From the NCBI RefSeq assembly GCF_002102155.1, contig NZ_LQOU01000032.1, positions 146,401 to 210,400 of the forward strand: a stretch of DNA of 64,000 nt, in the 5' to 3' direction. A program made the position numbers and the translations under genes. Below the pieces are notes generated by a model. That model had not been told where the DNA came from. It ran no database searches and saw only the letters and a list, made by a program, of their open reading frames with translations. Below are positions 37,570 through 50,746 of the stretch, piece by piece. This DNA is from Mycobacterium europaeum (lineage in GTDB: Bacteria; Actinomycetota; Actinomycetes; Mycobacteriales; Mycobacteriaceae). Each line of letters opens with the position of its first letter. Position 1 is the stretch's first letter.

Positions 37570-38823
37570 ATGAACTTCCTACGCCCCGCATCGTGCCTGG
37601 CAGCGGCCGTTTTCCTGGTCGCCGCCCCGGTGACGCTGGCCGCCCCCGCGGCGCTGCCGGTCGGACGGGCCGAGCCCGGCGCCGCCGAGCCCAACGCCGC
37701 GCCCGCGAACTGCCCGTTCAGGGTGAACACGCCGCCCGCGGTGGATTCTTCGGAGGTTCCCCAGGCCGGCGACCCGCCGATCCCGCTGGCGGTGCCCGCC
37801 AAGCCGGTCGGCGGCGAGGCGCTGGGCGGCTGCGGCATCGTCACCGCCCCCGACACACCACCGCTGCCCACCGACGTCTCCGCCGACGCATGGCTGGTGG
37901 CCGACCTGGACAGCGGCGCGGTGATCGCCGCCAAGGACCCGCACGGCCGCCACCGCCCCGCCAGCATCATCAAGGTCTTGGTCGCGATGGCGTCCATCAA
38001 CGCGCTCAACCTGAACAAGTCGGTGCCCGGCACCGCCGAGGACGCGGCCGCCGAGGGCACCAAGGTCGGCGTCGAAGAGGGCGGGGTGTTCACCGTCAAC
38101 CAGCTGCTGCACGGCCTGCTGATGCACTCCGGCAACGACGCCGCGCACGCGCTGGCCATGCAACTCGGCGGGATGCAGCAGGCGGTGGAGAAGATCAACG
38201 TGCTGGCCGCCAAGCTCGGCGGCAAGGACACCCGGGTGGCGACGCCGTCCGGGCTGGACGGGCCGGGCATGAGCACGTCGGCCTACGACATCGGCCTGTT
38301 CTATCGGTACGCCTGGCAGAACCCGACCTTCGCCGACATCGTCGCCACGCGGACGTTCGACTTTCCCGGCCACGGCGACCACCCCGGCTACGAGCTGGAG
38401 AACGACAACCAGCTGCTCTACAAATATCCGGGCGCCCTGGGCGGCAAGACCGGTTACACCGACGACGCCGGCCAGACGTTCGTCGGCGCGGCCAACCACA
38501 ACGGCCGGCGCCTGATGGCGGTGCTGCTGCACGGGACCCGGCAGCCGATCGCCCCCTGGGAGCAGGCGGCGCACCTGCTGGACTACGGATTCAGCACGCC
38601 GCAGGGCACCCAGGTCGGCAACCTGATCGAACCCGACCCGTCGCTGGCGCCCGCCAAACGCGACAGCGCCGCCGACCGGCAGGCCAACGGCGCCCAGGCC
38701 GCGGGCCTGCTCCCGGCGGCGGACGCGCTGCCGATCAGGGTGGGCGTCGCCGTCATCGGGGCCATCGTGGTGTTCAGTTTGATCATGGTCGCGCGCTCGA
38801 TGAACCGCCGACCGCAGCACTGA
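37570..38823 (+). CDS. dacB1: D-alanyl-D-alanine carboxypeptidase
   Basis: The 417-residue exported penicillin-binding protein trims the terminal D-Ala of peptidoglycan stem peptides. It has a signal peptide (about 1-24), a Pro/Ala-rich stretch, then the S11 domain with SIIK (S132, K135), SGN (S187, N189) and KTG (K293-G295). A C-terminal membrane helix (about 390-410, [18 protein letters not shown]) anchors it facing the cell wall. TAGTCT ends 10 nt before the ATG. Corresponds to M. tuberculosis Rv3330. Confidence 0.95.
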   Translation: MNFLRPASCLAAAVFLVAAPVTLAAPAALPVGRAEPGAAEPNAAPANCPFRVNTPPAVDSSEVPQAGDPPIPLAVPAKPVGGEALGGCGIVTAPDTPPLPTDVSADAWLVADLDSGAVIAAKDPHGRHRPASIIKVLVAMASINALNLNKSVPGTAEDAAAEGTKVGVEEGGVFTVNQLLHGLLMHSGNDAAHALAMQLGGMQQAVEKINVLAAKLGGKDTRVATPSGLDGPGMSTSAYDIGLFYRYAWQNPTFADIVATRTFDFPGHGDHPGYELENDNQLLYKYPGALGGKTGYTDDAGQTFVGAANHNGRRLMAVLLHGTRQPIAPWEQAAHLLDYGFSTPQGTQVGNLIEPDPSLAPAKRDSAADRQANGAQAAGLLPAADALPIRVGVAVIGAIVVFSLIMVARSMNRRPQH

Positions 38824-38997
38824 ACCACGGCGCGGTGCCGCGCCCGCATAACGATTGACTGAAACCCAGGATGCATTTGTCCGTCGGCGGTAGCGTCTAC
38901 GTCGCCAACGCACGAGACATGAGACTGCTACGCACGCCGAAGATTGGGAGATCGAGCGACAACATTGCGACACGGGGGCAAAGCACGAGGGTAAAAG

Positions 38998-39435
38998 ATG
39001 ACTTCGGTTACCAGGGTCGCGAAGCGAATGTGGTTGCTGCTGGCCGTCATCATCATCGGCAGTGTCGCGGGGCTCGGTATTTATCGTCTCCACAGCATGT
39101 TCGGCGTTCACGGACACCCCGTTGTCAGGGTCAAGGCCGATCTCGATGATCCCTTGTTCGACCCGAAGCGGGTGACTTATGAGGTCTTCGGCCCCGCGGC
39201 GACCGCACGGATCGCCTATTTGGATCCCGACGCGCGCGTGCAACGCCTGGAAAACATTCCGCTGCCCTGGTCGGAGACGGTGACGACGACCCTGACGTCG
39301 GTCACCGTCAACCTGCTGGCACAAAGCAACGGCAGCGAGATCGGCTGCCGCATCAGGGTGAACGACGCAACCAAGGACGAGAGGTCCGAGACGGGACCGA
39401 AAGCCCTGACGTTCTGCCAAGTGAACGCCGGATGA
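38998..39435 (+). CDS. MmpS-family membrane protein
   Basis: The 145-residue protein has one N-terminal membrane helix (about 11-31, [19 protein letters not shown]) and a beta-rich periplasmic domain with [39 protein letters not shown] and a conserved cysteine pair (GCRI, FCQV). MmpS proteins are partners of MmpL exporters. The ATG at 38998 is preceded by a purine-rich GAGGGTAAAAG. The stop overlaps the mmpL start (ATGA). Confidence 0.92.
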   Translation: MTSVTRVAKRMWLLLAVIIIGSVAGLGIYRLHSMFGVHGHPVVRVKADLDDPLFDPKRVTYEVFGPAATARIAYLDPDARVQRLENIPLPWSETVTTTLTSVTVNLLAQSNGSEIGCRIRVNDATKDERSETGPKALTFCQVNAG

Positions 39436-42338
39436 GCGAAACCGCCGCCACACCGGCCTCTGGCCCACCGTTCTTGCCACAAATGATCCGCCGGTTTGCG
39501 GTGCCGATCGTCCTGTTATGGATCGGGATCACCGCCGTTCTCAACGTCGCGATCCCGCAGTTGGAAGTGGTCGGCAAAGCGCACTCGGTTTCGATGAGTC
39601 CCGCGGGCGGCGCCTCGATTCAAGCGCTGAGACGCATCGGCAAGGTGTTCGGGGAGACCGGCTCCGACAACGCGGCCACGATAGTGCTGGAAAACGACAA
39701 ACCACTCGGCGATGACGCTCACCGGTTCTATAAGGAGCTGTTGCAACGACTTTCGGCTGATACCGACCACGTCGCGCACATTCAGGACTTCTGGAGCGAT
39801 CCGCTCACCGCGGGGGGATCGCAAAGCCCCGACGACAGGGCCGCGTACGCCGTGGTCTACCTCGCCGGCAAAAGCGAAACGGCGGCGTACAACTCGGTGT
39901 ACGCAGTGCGGCATATCGTGGACACCACGCCGAAACCGCACGGGCTCAAGGCATATGTGACCGGCTCGACGGCGCTGATCGCCGACCAATCCGAGGCCGG
40001 CGACAAAAGCATCGCAAGGGTCACGCTGATCACCGGGGCCGTGATCGCGGTGATGTTGCTCTTCATCTACCGCTCGGTCGTCACCGTGCTCCTTGTCCTC
40101 GTCACGGTCGGCATCGAGCTGGGGGCAATCCGGGGAGTCGTCAGTTTTCTGGCCGACCACAACGTCTTCGGCCTTTCGACCTTCGCGGTCAATTTGCTCA
40201 CGCTGTTGGCCATCGCCGCCAGCACCGACTACGCGATCTTCATGCTGGGCCGTTACCACGAGGCCCGCTACGCGGGTAGGGACCGGGAAAGCGCGTTCTT
40301 CGCAATGTTTCACGGGACCGCCCACGTGATTCTGGGCTCCGGATTGACCATTGCCGCCGCCATGTATTGCCTCAGCTTTGCCCGACTGCCGTACTTCAAG
40401 TCGCTCGGCCCGCCCTGCGCGGTCGGCATGGTGGTCGCGGTCCTCGCCGCGCTCACCCTTGGACCGGCGGTGCTGACCGTTGGCAGCTTCTTCAAGTTCT
40501 TCGAGCCCAGGCGGAGGATGGCCACCCGGCGGTGGCGCCGGGTGGGGACCGCAATCGTCCGCTGGCCCGGCCCGGTGCTGGCGGCGACGTGCGCGGTGGC
40601 GTCCATCGGACTGCTGGCGTTGCCGAGTTATAGGACGACTTACGATCTACGCAAATTCGTGCCGGCCGGCATGCCGGCGGTCGTCGGTGATACGGCCGCG
40701 GGCCGTCACTTCTCGCAGGCGTTGCTGAACCCCGATGTGCTGTTGATCGAGACCGATCACGACATGCGCACGCCGGTTGACATGCTGGTCCTGGACAAGA
40801 TCGCCAAAGCCATTTTTCACACGCCTGGAATCGCACAGGTAAAAGCGATCACCCGCCCGCTGGGAACGTCCATCAAGCACACTTCGATTCCATTTATCAT
40901 CAGCATGCAAGGCGTCTCGAACGCCGAAAACATGGGATTCATGAAAGACCGCTTGGACGACATGCTCGTGCAGGTCCAGGCCATGGATGTGTCCATCGCA
41001 ACGATGAAGCACATGTATGACCTGATGGGTCAAATCGTCGACAATACCGTCGACATGGACCACCTCACGCATGACATGTCGAACACCACGGACACCATAA
41101 GGGATCACCTTGCGGATTTATCGGATTTCCTTCGACCCATCGGCAGCTATTTCTATTGGGAAAAACATTGCTTCGACATTCCGGCCTGCTGGGCGATAAG
41201 GTCGGTATTCGACACCTTCGACAATGTCGATCAGCTGAGCGCGAAATTAGAGGGTCTGGTCAAGGATTTGGATGTCCTCACCCGGCTCCTGCCGGAGATG
41301 CGCGCACAAATGCTGCCGATGATCTCGACGATGACCATCATGCGCGACATGCTGGTCGTCTGGCACGGCACGCTCGTGTCCTTCTACAAAGAACAGGACA
41401 TGAACAGCAAGGATCCCGGCGCGATGGGCCGGGTCTTTGACGCCGCTCAAGTCGACGATTCGTTCTATCTGCCGCAGTCGGCGTTCGACAACCCGGATTT
41501 CCAGCGCGGTCTGAAAATGTTCTTGTCCCCCGATGGCAAAGCGGCCCGCTTCATCATTGCCCTGGACGGTGACCCGTCGACGCCGCGGGGCATCTCGCGC
41601 GTCGAGCCGATCCAGCAGGCGGCGAGGGAGGCCATAAAGGGGACTCCACTGCAGGGCGCTGCGATCTCCATGGGCGGCATCGCTTCGACGTATCGGGATA
41701 TCGAGGAGGGCGCCTTCTACGATCTGCTCATTGTCGGAGTGGCGGCCATCAGTCTCATTCTCATCATCATGATGATTGTCACCCGAAGCCTGATCGCCGC
41801 CGCGGTCATCGTCGGGACGGTGCTGCTTTCCCTGGGCTCCTCCTTCGGCCTGTCCGTGCTCCTGTGGCAAGACATTCTCGGCATCGATTTGTATTGGCTG
41901 GTGCTGGCGATGTCGGTGATCCTGCTCTTGGCGGTGGGATCGGATTACAACCTACTGCTGATCTCTCGACTCAAAGAGGAAATAGGCGCCGGTTTGAATA
42001 CGGGAATCATCCGCGCGATGGCCGGCACGGGAGGCGTGGTGACGGCTGCCGGCATGGTGTTCGCCGTGACGATGTCTCTGTTCGTGTTCAGCGACTTGCG
42101 GATCATCGGCCAGATCGGCACCACCATCGCCCTGGGACTGCTTTTCGACACCATGATCGTGCGCTCGTTCATGACGCCGTCCATTGCCGCGTTGCTCGGA
42201 CGCTGGTTCTGGTGGCCGCAGCGGGTGCGCCCGCGCCCGGCCAGTCAGATGCTCAGGCCCTCCGGGCCCCGCCGATTGGTGCGTGCCCTGCTGCTGACGC
42301 CCGCGGAGAAGTCGCCAGCGCTCGATCGACACCCTTGA
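39432..42338 (+). CDS. MmpL-family RND transporter
   Basis: This 968-residue RND-superfamily exporter has a first helix at about 22-40, a periplasmic domain, helices at about 195-370 including [19 protein letters not shown], and a second large periplasmic domain (about 415-745). A final helix bundle contains [15 protein letters not shown]. The TDYA and SDYN aspartate-tyrosine pairs are the proton-relay residues of MmpL proteins. Members export envelope lipids, siderophores or drugs; the cargo here cannot be read. The mmpS-mmpL pair lies between dacB1 and the sugI region, where I recall none in M. tuberculosis. Codons look less GC-rich than in flanking genes. Confidence 0.94.
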   Translation: MSETAATPASGPPFLPQMIRRFAVPIVLLWIGITAVLNVAIPQLEVVGKAHSVSMSPAGGASIQALRRIGKVFGETGSDNAATIVLENDKPLGDDAHRFYKELLQRLSADTDHVAHIQDFWSDPLTAGGSQSPDDRAAYAVVYLAGKSETAAYNSVYAVRHIVDTTPKPHGLKAYVTGSTALIADQSEAGDKSIARVTLITGAVIAVMLLFIYRSVVTVLLVLVTVGIELGAIRGVVSFLADHNVFGLSTFAVNLLTLLAIAASTDYAIFMLGRYHEARYAGRDRESAFFAMFHGTAHVILGSGLTIAAAMYCLSFARLPYFKSLGPPCAVGMVVAVLAALTLGPAVLTVGSFFKFFEPRRRMATRRWRRVGTAIVRWPGPVLAATCAVASIGLLALPSYRTTYDLRKFVPAGMPAVVGDTAAGRHFSQALLNPDVLLIETDHDMRTPVDMLVLDKIAKAIFHTPGIAQVKAITRPLGTSIKHTSIPFIISMQGVSNAENMGFMKDRLDDMLVQVQAMDVSIATMKHMYDLMGQIVDNTVDMDHLTHDMSNTTDTIRDHLADLSDFLRPIGSYFYWEKHCFDIPACWAIRSVFDTFDNVDQLSAKLEGLVKDLDVLTRLLPEMRAQMLPMISTMTIMRDMLVVWHGTLVSFYKEQDMNSKDPGAMGRVFDAAQVDDSFYLPQSAFDNPDFQRGLKMFLSPDGKAARFIIALDGDPSTPRGISRVEPIQQAAREAIKGTPLQGAAISMGGIASTYRDIEEGAFYDLLIVGVAAISLILIIMMIVTRSLIAAAVIVGTVLLSLGSSFGLSVLLWQDILGIDLYWLVLAMSVILLLAVGSDYNLLLISRLKEEIGAGLNTGIIRAMAGTGGVVTAAGMVFAVTMSLFVFSDLRIIGQIGTTIALGLLFDTMIVRSFMTPSIAALLGRWFWWPQRVRPRPASQMLRPSGPRRLVRALLLTPAEKSPALDRHP

Positions 42339-42342
42339 GGCG

Positions 42343-43611
42343 TCACCGAGTACGCCCCCGCGCCGGCGACAACGACCGCTCGCGGTGTCCCCGGGGCGCG
42401 CCCAATGACACCAGGGCGGCGGCGACGGACAGAATCAACACGATGACAACCGGCCAGATCATGGTGTGCTTCTGGGCGATTCCGCCGAGCACGCCGCCCA
42501 GCACCGTGGACGCAACGGCAACGAGTGTCGAGGAGAATCCGATCAGTGTCCCGCGGTGTTCTTCGGCGGCGACGACGCTGATCCACGAGATCCCGGCGGC
42601 CACAACTGCCGCGGTGGCTATCGTCGCCAGCAAGAACACCGTGCCGTACGCCCATACGTGAGACCACAGGTCGCACGACTCGGCCGCGATGCACAGTGCG
42701 GCGGCGAAGGCGCTGAGCAGGGCGCTGCCCACCAGCATGCCGCGCACTCCGAACAAGCCGTACACCTTCCCCCACAGCGGCGAACCCAGAACGAATCCGA
42801 TGCTGGACACAATCACCAGCACGTGCAGACCGCCACCCTGATGGGCGGTGCGCAACGCGTAAAACGTGGTACCCATGCTGACCGGGGCGAACAACAGCGA
42901 CGTGATCACGTACCGGCGAAACCATGGCTCCGACCGGGCAACCGCGAAGCCCTGCCGGTAGGTGTCTCGCATAGACATTCGCGTGCGGACCGAAATGGAG
43001 CGCACCGGGCCGATGAACAGCGCCGCGACCCCGGAGGCCGCCAATCCGACCGCGCCGAGCCACAGCAGGTCACGGTGATACGCCAGCTTGCTGCCGTGGG
43101 CCAGCACAGGCACGAGAAGCAGCGCGACCACGGTGGCCATCACCGACCCGATGGCACCCTTGACCAGGAGCAACTCGCCCCGCCGTACCGCGGATAGCCG
43201 GCTGGAAATCAGGTCGAGGTAGGCGACGCGAGAGACCGCGACGACGACGCCGCCGCCCGCGGACACCAGCACGAACACCAACGCGGCGAAAACGCCGGTC
43301 CAGGGCACTACCGCATCACACACGATCAGTGCGGCCGAGATCGCCGCCGACAGCGCCAGCAGCAGGTGCTGCATTTCGCCGGCGCGCTGCAGGGCCGCCG
43401 GCGACATCGAGTGTCCCGCGATCGAGCCAATGCTGTACGCGGGGAACAGCATCGCGGCAGCCCAGGTGAGACCGTGGTGCGCGGCGATGAACGGCAACAC
43501 CACCGCACCGTTGCTCAGCTGCATCGCGGCGGTGTGAATGGTGCCCTGCGAAAGAAGGCGCCAGAACGGGTTCGTCTGCGCCGAGACGCCGTGCGCCAAC
43601 GATGTGCGCAT
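42343..43611 (-). CDS. Major facilitator superfamily transporter, copy 1
   Basis: This 422-residue membrane protein has about 12 hydrophobic helices. Near the N-terminus it reads SAQTNPFWRLLSQGTIHTAA and the central loop contains TRMSMRDTYRQGFAVARSEPWFRRYV, which its tandem neighbour shares almost unchanged. The family exports or imports small solutes, but no substrate motif is recognisable. The ATG at 43611 is chosen because it aligns with the start of the paralogue; the longer frame upstream is Arg/Pro-rich and unlike a transporter. It converges with mmpL (4 nt gap). Confidence 0.85.
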   Translation of the reverse strand: MRTSLAHGVSAQTNPFWRLLSQGTIHTAAMQLSNGAVVLPFIAAHHGLTWAAAMLFPAYSIGSIAGHSMSPAALQRAGEMQHLLLALSAAISAALIVCDAVVPWTGVFAALVFVLVSAGGGVVVAVSRVAYLDLISSRLSAVRRGELLLVKGAIGSVMATVVALLLVPVLAHGSKLAYHRDLLWLGAVGLAASGVAALFIGPVRSISVRTRMSMRDTYRQGFAVARSEPWFRRYVITSLLFAPVSMGTTFYALRTAHQGGGLHVLVIVSSIGFVLGSPLWGKVYGLFGVRGMLVGSALLSAFAAALCIAAESCDLWSHVWAYGTVFLLATIATAAVVAAGISWISVVAAEEHRGTLIGFSSTLVAVASTVLGGVLGGIAQKHTMIWPVVIVLILSVAAALVSLGAPRGHRERSLSPARGRTR

Positions 43612-43714
43612 GGCTGGTGACGGTACCGGCCGCTGAGCTGGAAGAACCGTGTTTCGATCGGATACGTTCGGCGAAGGTGTCAACCGCCGGATCCCGGGGG
43701 CCCGAAGCCCGGCC

Positions 43715-45028
43715 CTAGGCGGCCTGCAGGCAGGGCGACGGCGACATCGCCGAGACGGACCGGTCCGAACGTGCAAGACGACGACGGATTGCGCGCCGCG
43801 CCTCCGGCGCAGGTGCGCCGAGCGCCGCGACGGCGGCGGCGACGGTCAGCGTCAGCAGGATGACGTCGGGCCAGACCGTGCCGCGCATCTGCGCGAGTGC
43901 GCCGAGGGCGGCCCCCAACACCGCGGACGCAACATTGAACAGCGCCGAGGCGAAACCTATCAGCGTCCCGCGGTGCTGTTCGGCGGCGACCACGCTGATC
44001 CACGAAATCGCCGAGGCGAAGATGGCCTGGCCGGCCACTGTCGCCAGGAAGAACGCCGTGCCGTACGCCCACGTGTTTGACCACTGGCCGCTGGACTCGG
44101 CCAGGGTGCACAGCACGACGGCGGCGACGCTGAGCAGGCCGCTGCCCAGGAGCATGCCGCGCACCCCGAACACGCGGTACACCTTGCGCCACAGCGTCGA
44201 ACCGAGAACCAGGCCGATGCTGGAAAGGATGATCAGCACGTGCAAGCTGCCGCGGTGGTGGGCGGCGCGCAGGGTGTAGAAGAAGGTGCCGAGGTTGACC
44301 GGAGCGAACAGCAGGTACGTGATCACATAGCGACGGAACCACGGCTGGGTCCGGGCGACCGCGAACCCCTGCCGGTAGGTGTCTCGCACCGACATGCGCG
44401 CGGTGATCGACGTGCCCTGCATCGGCCCGACGAACAGCGCCGCGATGCCGGACGCGGCCAGTCCCGCGGCGCCCAGCCAGAGCAGGTCGCGGCGGTACGC
44501 CATCTGGTCGCCGTGGGCCAGCATCGGCACCACCAGCAGCGTGACGACGGTGGCCAGCACTGACCCGATGGCCCCTTGGGCCAGCAGCAGTTCGCCGCGC
44601 CGCGCTGCCGATAGCTTGTTGGAGACCAGGTCGGGGTAGGCGACGCAGGAAACCCCGACGACGATTCCGGCGCCCACGCAGGTCAACAGGAACACGGCGG
44701 CGGTCAACGTGCCCGTCCAGGGAATCAGCGCGTCGAGCAAGACCAGGGCGGCCGCGGTTGCCCCGATCACCGCCATCAGCAGGTGGCGCATGCGGCCTGA
44801 GCGCTGCAGGACCGCCGGCGCCATCGAGTTCCCCGCGATCGCGCCCATGCCGTACGCCGGGAAGATCAACCCGGCCGCCCAGCTGATGCCCTGGTGCGCG
44901 CAGATGATCGGCAACACCACGGCGCAATTGCTCAGTTGCATCCCCGCCGTGTAGAGCGAGCCCTGGGAGAGCAGTCGCCCGAAGACGTTGGTCTGCGCCG
45001 AGGCGGTGGGCGCCAGCGTGAGGGTCAT
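43715..45028 (-). CDS. Major facilitator superfamily transporter, copy 2
   Basis: This 437-residue protein is collinear with the preceding minus-strand gene: SAQTNVFGRLLSQGSLYTAG, then TARMSMRDTYRQGFAVAR-type loop (here TARMSVRDTYRQGF), then AISWISVVAAEQHRGTLIGF. The pair arose by tandem duplication, and this copy would be transcribed first. About 12 helices are visible. The C-terminal tail is basic and differs from copy 1. Substrate unknown; proximity to mmpSL may be coincidental. Confidence 0.86.
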   Translation of the reverse strand: MTLTLAPTASAQTNVFGRLLSQGSLYTAGMQLSNCAVVLPIICAHQGISWAAGLIFPAYGMGAIAGNSMAPAVLQRSGRMRHLLMAVIGATAAALVLLDALIPWTGTLTAAVFLLTCVGAGIVVGVSCVAYPDLVSNKLSAARRGELLLAQGAIGSVLATVVTLLVVPMLAHGDQMAYRRDLLWLGAAGLAASGIAALFVGPMQGTSITARMSVRDTYRQGFAVARTQPWFRRYVITYLLFAPVNLGTFFYTLRAAHHRGSLHVLIILSSIGLVLGSTLWRKVYRVFGVRGMLLGSGLLSVAAVVLCTLAESSGQWSNTWAYGTAFFLATVAGQAIFASAISWISVVAAEQHRGTLIGFASALFNVASAVLGAALGALAQMRGTVWPDVILLTLTVAAAVAALGAPAPEARRAIRRRLARSDRSVSAMSPSPCLQAA

Positions 45029-45134
45029 GAAGGGAATTTATGGGCGCTGAGCAGCCGGAAGTATCCCCCGATCGGGCGGAGTGGGGGGAATTGCGTGTCC
45101 TCCGATCGGGGGACACGGCGCCGGGGCGCGACAC

Positions 45135-45140
45135 TAGACT
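45135..45140 (+). promoter_or_regulatory. -10 hexamer TAGACT of sugI-nagA (leaderless)
   Basis: TAGACT ends 8 nt before the ATG at 45148, which supports that start over upstream in-frame codons. Confidence 0.5.
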
Positions 45141-45147
45141 CACCCAG

Positions 45148-46475
45148 ATGACTGACGCCCGCCGGGGCCTGCTGGTCGGGCTGACCGCTGCGAGCATCGG
45201 CATCATCTACGGCTACGACCTGTCCATCATCGCCGGCGCGCAGCTCTATGCCACCGAGGACTTCGGCCTGTCCACGCGGCAACAGGAACTGCTGACGACG
45301 ATGGTGGTGCTCGGCCAGATCGCCGGGGCGCTCGGTGCGGGCGTGCTGGCCAACGCGATCGGGCGCAAGAGGTCGGTGGTGCTGCTCCTGGTCGCCTACG
45401 CCGCGTTCGCCCTGCTGGGCGCGCTCTCGGTCTCGTTGCCGATGCTGTTGACGGCCCGGTTCCTGCTGGGCCTGACCCTCGGCGTGGCGGTGGTGGTGGT
45501 CCCGGTGTACGTGGCGGAGTCGGCCCCGACGGCGGTGCGCGGCTCGCTGTTGACCGCCTACCAGCTGGCCATCGTCAGCGGACTCATCGTGGGCTATCTG
45601 ACCGGATACCTGCTGGCCGGCACCCACAGCTGGCGGTGGATGCTGGGGCTGGCCACCGTGCCGGCAATGCTGTTGCTGCCGTTGCTGATTCGGGCGCCGG
45701 ATACGGCGCGGTGGTACGTGCTCAAGGGCCGGCTCGACGACGCCCGGCGGGCGCTGCTGCGGGTGGAGCCCACCGCCCGGGTCGACGAGGAGCTCGCCGA
45801 GATCGGCCGCGCGCTCGGCGAAGGCCGGGGCGGCTGGTCGGAGATGCTGCGCCCGCCGTATTCGCGGGCCACCGCCTTCGTGGTCACGCTCGGCTTTCTG
45901 ATCCAGATCACCGGCATCAACGCGATCATCTATTACAGCCCAAGGATTTTCGCGGCCATGGGCTTCACCGGCAATTTCGCGTTGCTGGCGCTGCCCGCCC
46001 TGGTCCAGGTCGCCGGGCTCGCCGCCGTGGGCGCGGCGCTACTGCTCGTCGACCGGGTGGGCCGGCGCCCGATCCTGTTGTCCGGGATCGCCATGATGAT
46101 CGCCGCCGACGTGGTACTGATGGCCGTGTTCGGGCGGGGTGTCGGCGGCGCGTTCCTGGGCTTCGCCGGCATCGTGCTGTTCATCTTCGGCTACACCATG
46201 GGATTCGGCTCGCTGGGCTGGGTGTACGCCAGCGAGAGCTTCCCGTCCCGACTGCGGTCCATCGGGTCGAGCACCATGCTCACCTCGAACCTGGTGGCCA
46301 ACGCGATCATCGCCGCCGTGTTTCTCACCATGCTGCATTCCCTCGGCGGCGCGGGCACTTTCGCGGTGTTCGCGTTTCTCGCGGTGATCGCGTTCGTCGT
46401 CGTCTACCGGTATGCGCCCGAGACCAAGGGGCGCCAGCTGGAGGAAATCCGGCACTTCTGGGAGAACGGCGGCCG

Positions 46476-46482
<7 letters not shown>
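45148..46482 (+). CDS. sugI: Sugar porter-family MFS transporter SugI
   Basis: The 444-residue 12-helix sugar/H+ symporter-type protein corresponds to M. tuberculosis Rv3331. Sugar porter signatures are visible: GYDLSIIAGAQLY in helix 1, NAIGRKRSVVLLL, the PESPR-equivalent APDTARWYVLKGR, GRRPILLSG and the end YAPETKGRQLEEI. An upstream frame exists, but the first helix and -10 spacing favour the ATG at 45148. The sugar is unproven. nagA overlaps the last 7 nt, so the two are co-expressed. Confidence 0.92.
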
Positions 46483-47605
<1,123 letters not shown>

Positions 47606-47609
<4 letters not shown>

Positions 47610-48631
47610 CGCAGCCACCGGGTGACACGGGAAAGCACCAGCGCCCCAACGGCTCCCATCGCCATCGCGGTCAGCGTCTGGCGCGTGCTGATGCCCTCGT
47701 CCGCTTGCACGCGCGGGGCGATGATCACCGGCGCGGGCGGGGCGACGTGGCGGGCCCGCGGGTGACCGGATGCCGTCGCCGCCCACGCCGTGCAGAAGAG
47801 CACGAGATACGCGGTGATGTAAGCGAACACCATCAGGCCCAGTACCGGGCCGAAGGTGGCGCCCGCGGGGCTGCGCAGCACCACCCGCAGATAGATCGAG
47901 CCCACCTGTTTGAACGCTTCGAATCCGACCGCCGCCATCAGCGCGCCCCGGGCCGAGTCGGCCACGCTGACCTTCTCGCGTGGCAGCCGGGCGATCATCC
48001 AGGCGAACAGCAACCACGACACCGCCGTCGAGACGACGATCGACAGCACGGCGAAGAGCCAGTCGAGCACCAGAAGCTGCGGTATGCCAAGCCATTTCAG
48101 CAGTGCGGACATCGGCGCCTGATGGCTTAGGGTGGTCAGGCCGATGGTGGCCACGGTCACCGCGAACGTCCCCACCATGGCGAACAGATCGGAGATCTTG
48201 TTGTGCACGAAGCCCGGCGACTCGATGGAGTCGTCCCACCACATCTGGGTCAACGCCTGGCGCAGATGCGATATCCAGCCCAGGCCGGCCCACACGGCCG
48301 TGGCCAGGCCGATGACGCCCACCGACGCCCGCGCGTGGATCGCCGAGTTCATCAGGTCCAGCAGCTGATCCCCCAGGGCGCCGGTCACCTGGGACCGGAT
48401 GTGGTCGTCGATCGTTCTCAGCAGCTCCGGCCGCTGGACCAGGATGAACCCGAAGGCCGCGAAACCGACCATCAGCAAGGGGAATAGCGCAAAGATCGTG
48501 TAATAGGTGAGCCCGGCCGCGAAGAAGACGCCGTTGCGATCGTCGAAACGCCGGTAGGCGCGGATGGCGTGGTCGAGCCAGCCGTACCGGGCCCGCAGCC
48601 GATCGAGGACGCCCGCCGCCGGCTCGCTCAT
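47606..48631 (-). CDS. yhjD: YihY/BrkB-family inner membrane protein (YhjD-like)
   Basis: This 341-residue membrane protein has six or more helices and the family motif NGVFFAAGLTYYTIFALFPLL; SIYLRVVLRSPAGATFGPVLG is near the middle. It matches M. tuberculosis Rv3335c. Older annotation as ribonuclease BN is wrong; a transport or envelope role is suspected and unproven. A GAGGA ribosome site precedes the ATG at 48631. It begins 7 nt after the trpS stop, so the two form an operon. Confidence 0.9.
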
Positions 48632-48638
48632 GGTGAAC

Positions 48639-49673
<1,035 letters not shown>

Positions 49674-49697
49674 TCACGCGGTTCTTTCCGGTAACCC

Positions 49698-49744
49698 GCC
49701 GAGTGTGCGGCCGGCTGCAAGCGCCGAGTGCGCGGCCAGCTGCA
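49698..49744 (+). repeat. Imperfect 22-nt direct repeat
   Basis: GCCGAGTGTGCGGCCGGCTG (49698 on) recurs at 49723 as GCCGAGTGCGCGGCCAGCTG, period 25. It lies between trpS and the hydrolase gene and includes inverted elements. Significance unknown. Confidence 0.55.
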
Positions 49745-49809
49745 CACTCGCGAGCGGCCGGCCGGGCGCCCGCGCCGCACCTCGCTTGCGGTACCGGCGG
49801 TACCGCCTT

Positions 49810-49815
49810 TAATGT
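49810..49815 (+). promoter_or_regulatory. -10 hexamer TAATGT of the hydrolase gene (leaderless)
   Basis: TAATGT ends 8 nt before the ATG at 49823, which favours that start over the in-frame ATG at 49877. Confidence 0.45.
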
Positions 49816-49822
49816 CGGCGGT

Positions 49823-50746
49823 ATGAGACGTCTCGGCTCCTTACTCGTGAGCTCCGCTCACTCGATGTCGCCTCGAATGGGGAGCAAGAGGACCAACAGC
49901 AACACGGGGACGCGGCCACCGATCCACCTCGGCTCGGGAGAGCCGGTGCTGTTGCTGCACCCGTTCCTGCTGTCGCAGGCGGTATGGGAGGACGTCGCCC
50001 GGCGGTTGGCCGACACCGGGCGGTACGAGGTCTTCGCCCCGACGATGGCCGGCCACAACGGCGGGCCGCCCGCGGGCACCTGGTTCCTGTCCTCGGGGGT
50101 GCTGGCCGACCACGTGGAGCACCAACTCGACGAGCTGGGCTGGGACACCGCGCACATCGTGGGCAACTCGCTGGGCGGCTGGGTCGCGTTCGAACTCGAG
50201 CGGCGCGGACGGGCGCGCAGCGTGATGGGCATCGCCCCGGCCGGCGGATGGACGCGTTGGAGCCCGGCCAAGTTCGAGGTGATCGCCAAGTTCATCCTGG
50301 GCATCCCGCTGCTGATGCTGGCCTGGCTGTTCGGCCCGAAGGTGATGCGCCTGCCGTTCAGCCACCGGCTGGCCACCTACGCGATCAGCGCGACGCCGGA
50401 CGGGGTCACCGACGAGCAACTGCTCGGCTGCATCGACGACGTCGCGCACTGCCCGGCCTACTTCCAGCTGCTGGTCAAGTCGCTGCTGCTGCACGGCCTG
50501 CGGGAGCTGGCCGACAACGCCGTCCCCGCACACCTGGTGATCTGCGAGAAGGACCGGATCGTGCCCGCACCCCGGTTCAGCCGGCATTTCACCACGCACC
50601 TGCCCGACGACCACCAGGTCACCAAGCTCGACGGCGTGGGGCACATCCCGATGTTCGAGGCGCCGGAGCGCGTCGCCGAACTCGTCACCGAGTTCCTCGA
50701 CGAGTGCACCCACGCGCGCCGGGGCGCCAACCCCTCGGCTAGTTAG
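49823..50746 (+). CDS. Alpha/beta-fold hydrolase
   Basis: This 307-residue alpha/beta hydrolase has the oxyanion strand [16 protein letters not shown], the nucleophile elbow [13 protein letters not shown] (Ser), an Asp region [12 protein letters not shown] and the catalytic His in [13 protein letters not shown] lipase/esterase or haloperoxidase-like activity is likely; substrate unknown. As I recall, the corresponding M. tuberculosis locus holds two short genes (Rv3337, Rv3338), so this may be the intact ancestral form. The 3' end overlaps convergent icd1 by 8 nt. Confidence 0.87.
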   Translation: MRRLGSLLVSSAHSMSPRMGSKRTNSNTGTRPPIHLGSGEPVLLLHPFLLSQAVWEDVARRLADTGRYEVFAPTMAGHNGGPPAGTWFLSSGVLADHVEHQLDELGWDTAHIVGNSLGGWVAFELERRGRARSVMGIAPAGGWTRWSPAKFEVIAKFILGIPLLMLAWLFGPKVMRLPFSHRLATYAISATPDGVTDEQLLGCIDDVAHCPAYFQLLVKSLLLHGLRELADNAVPAHLVICEKDRIVPAPRFSRHFTTHLPDDHQVTKLDGVGHIPMFEAPERVAELVTEFLDECTHARRGANPSAS

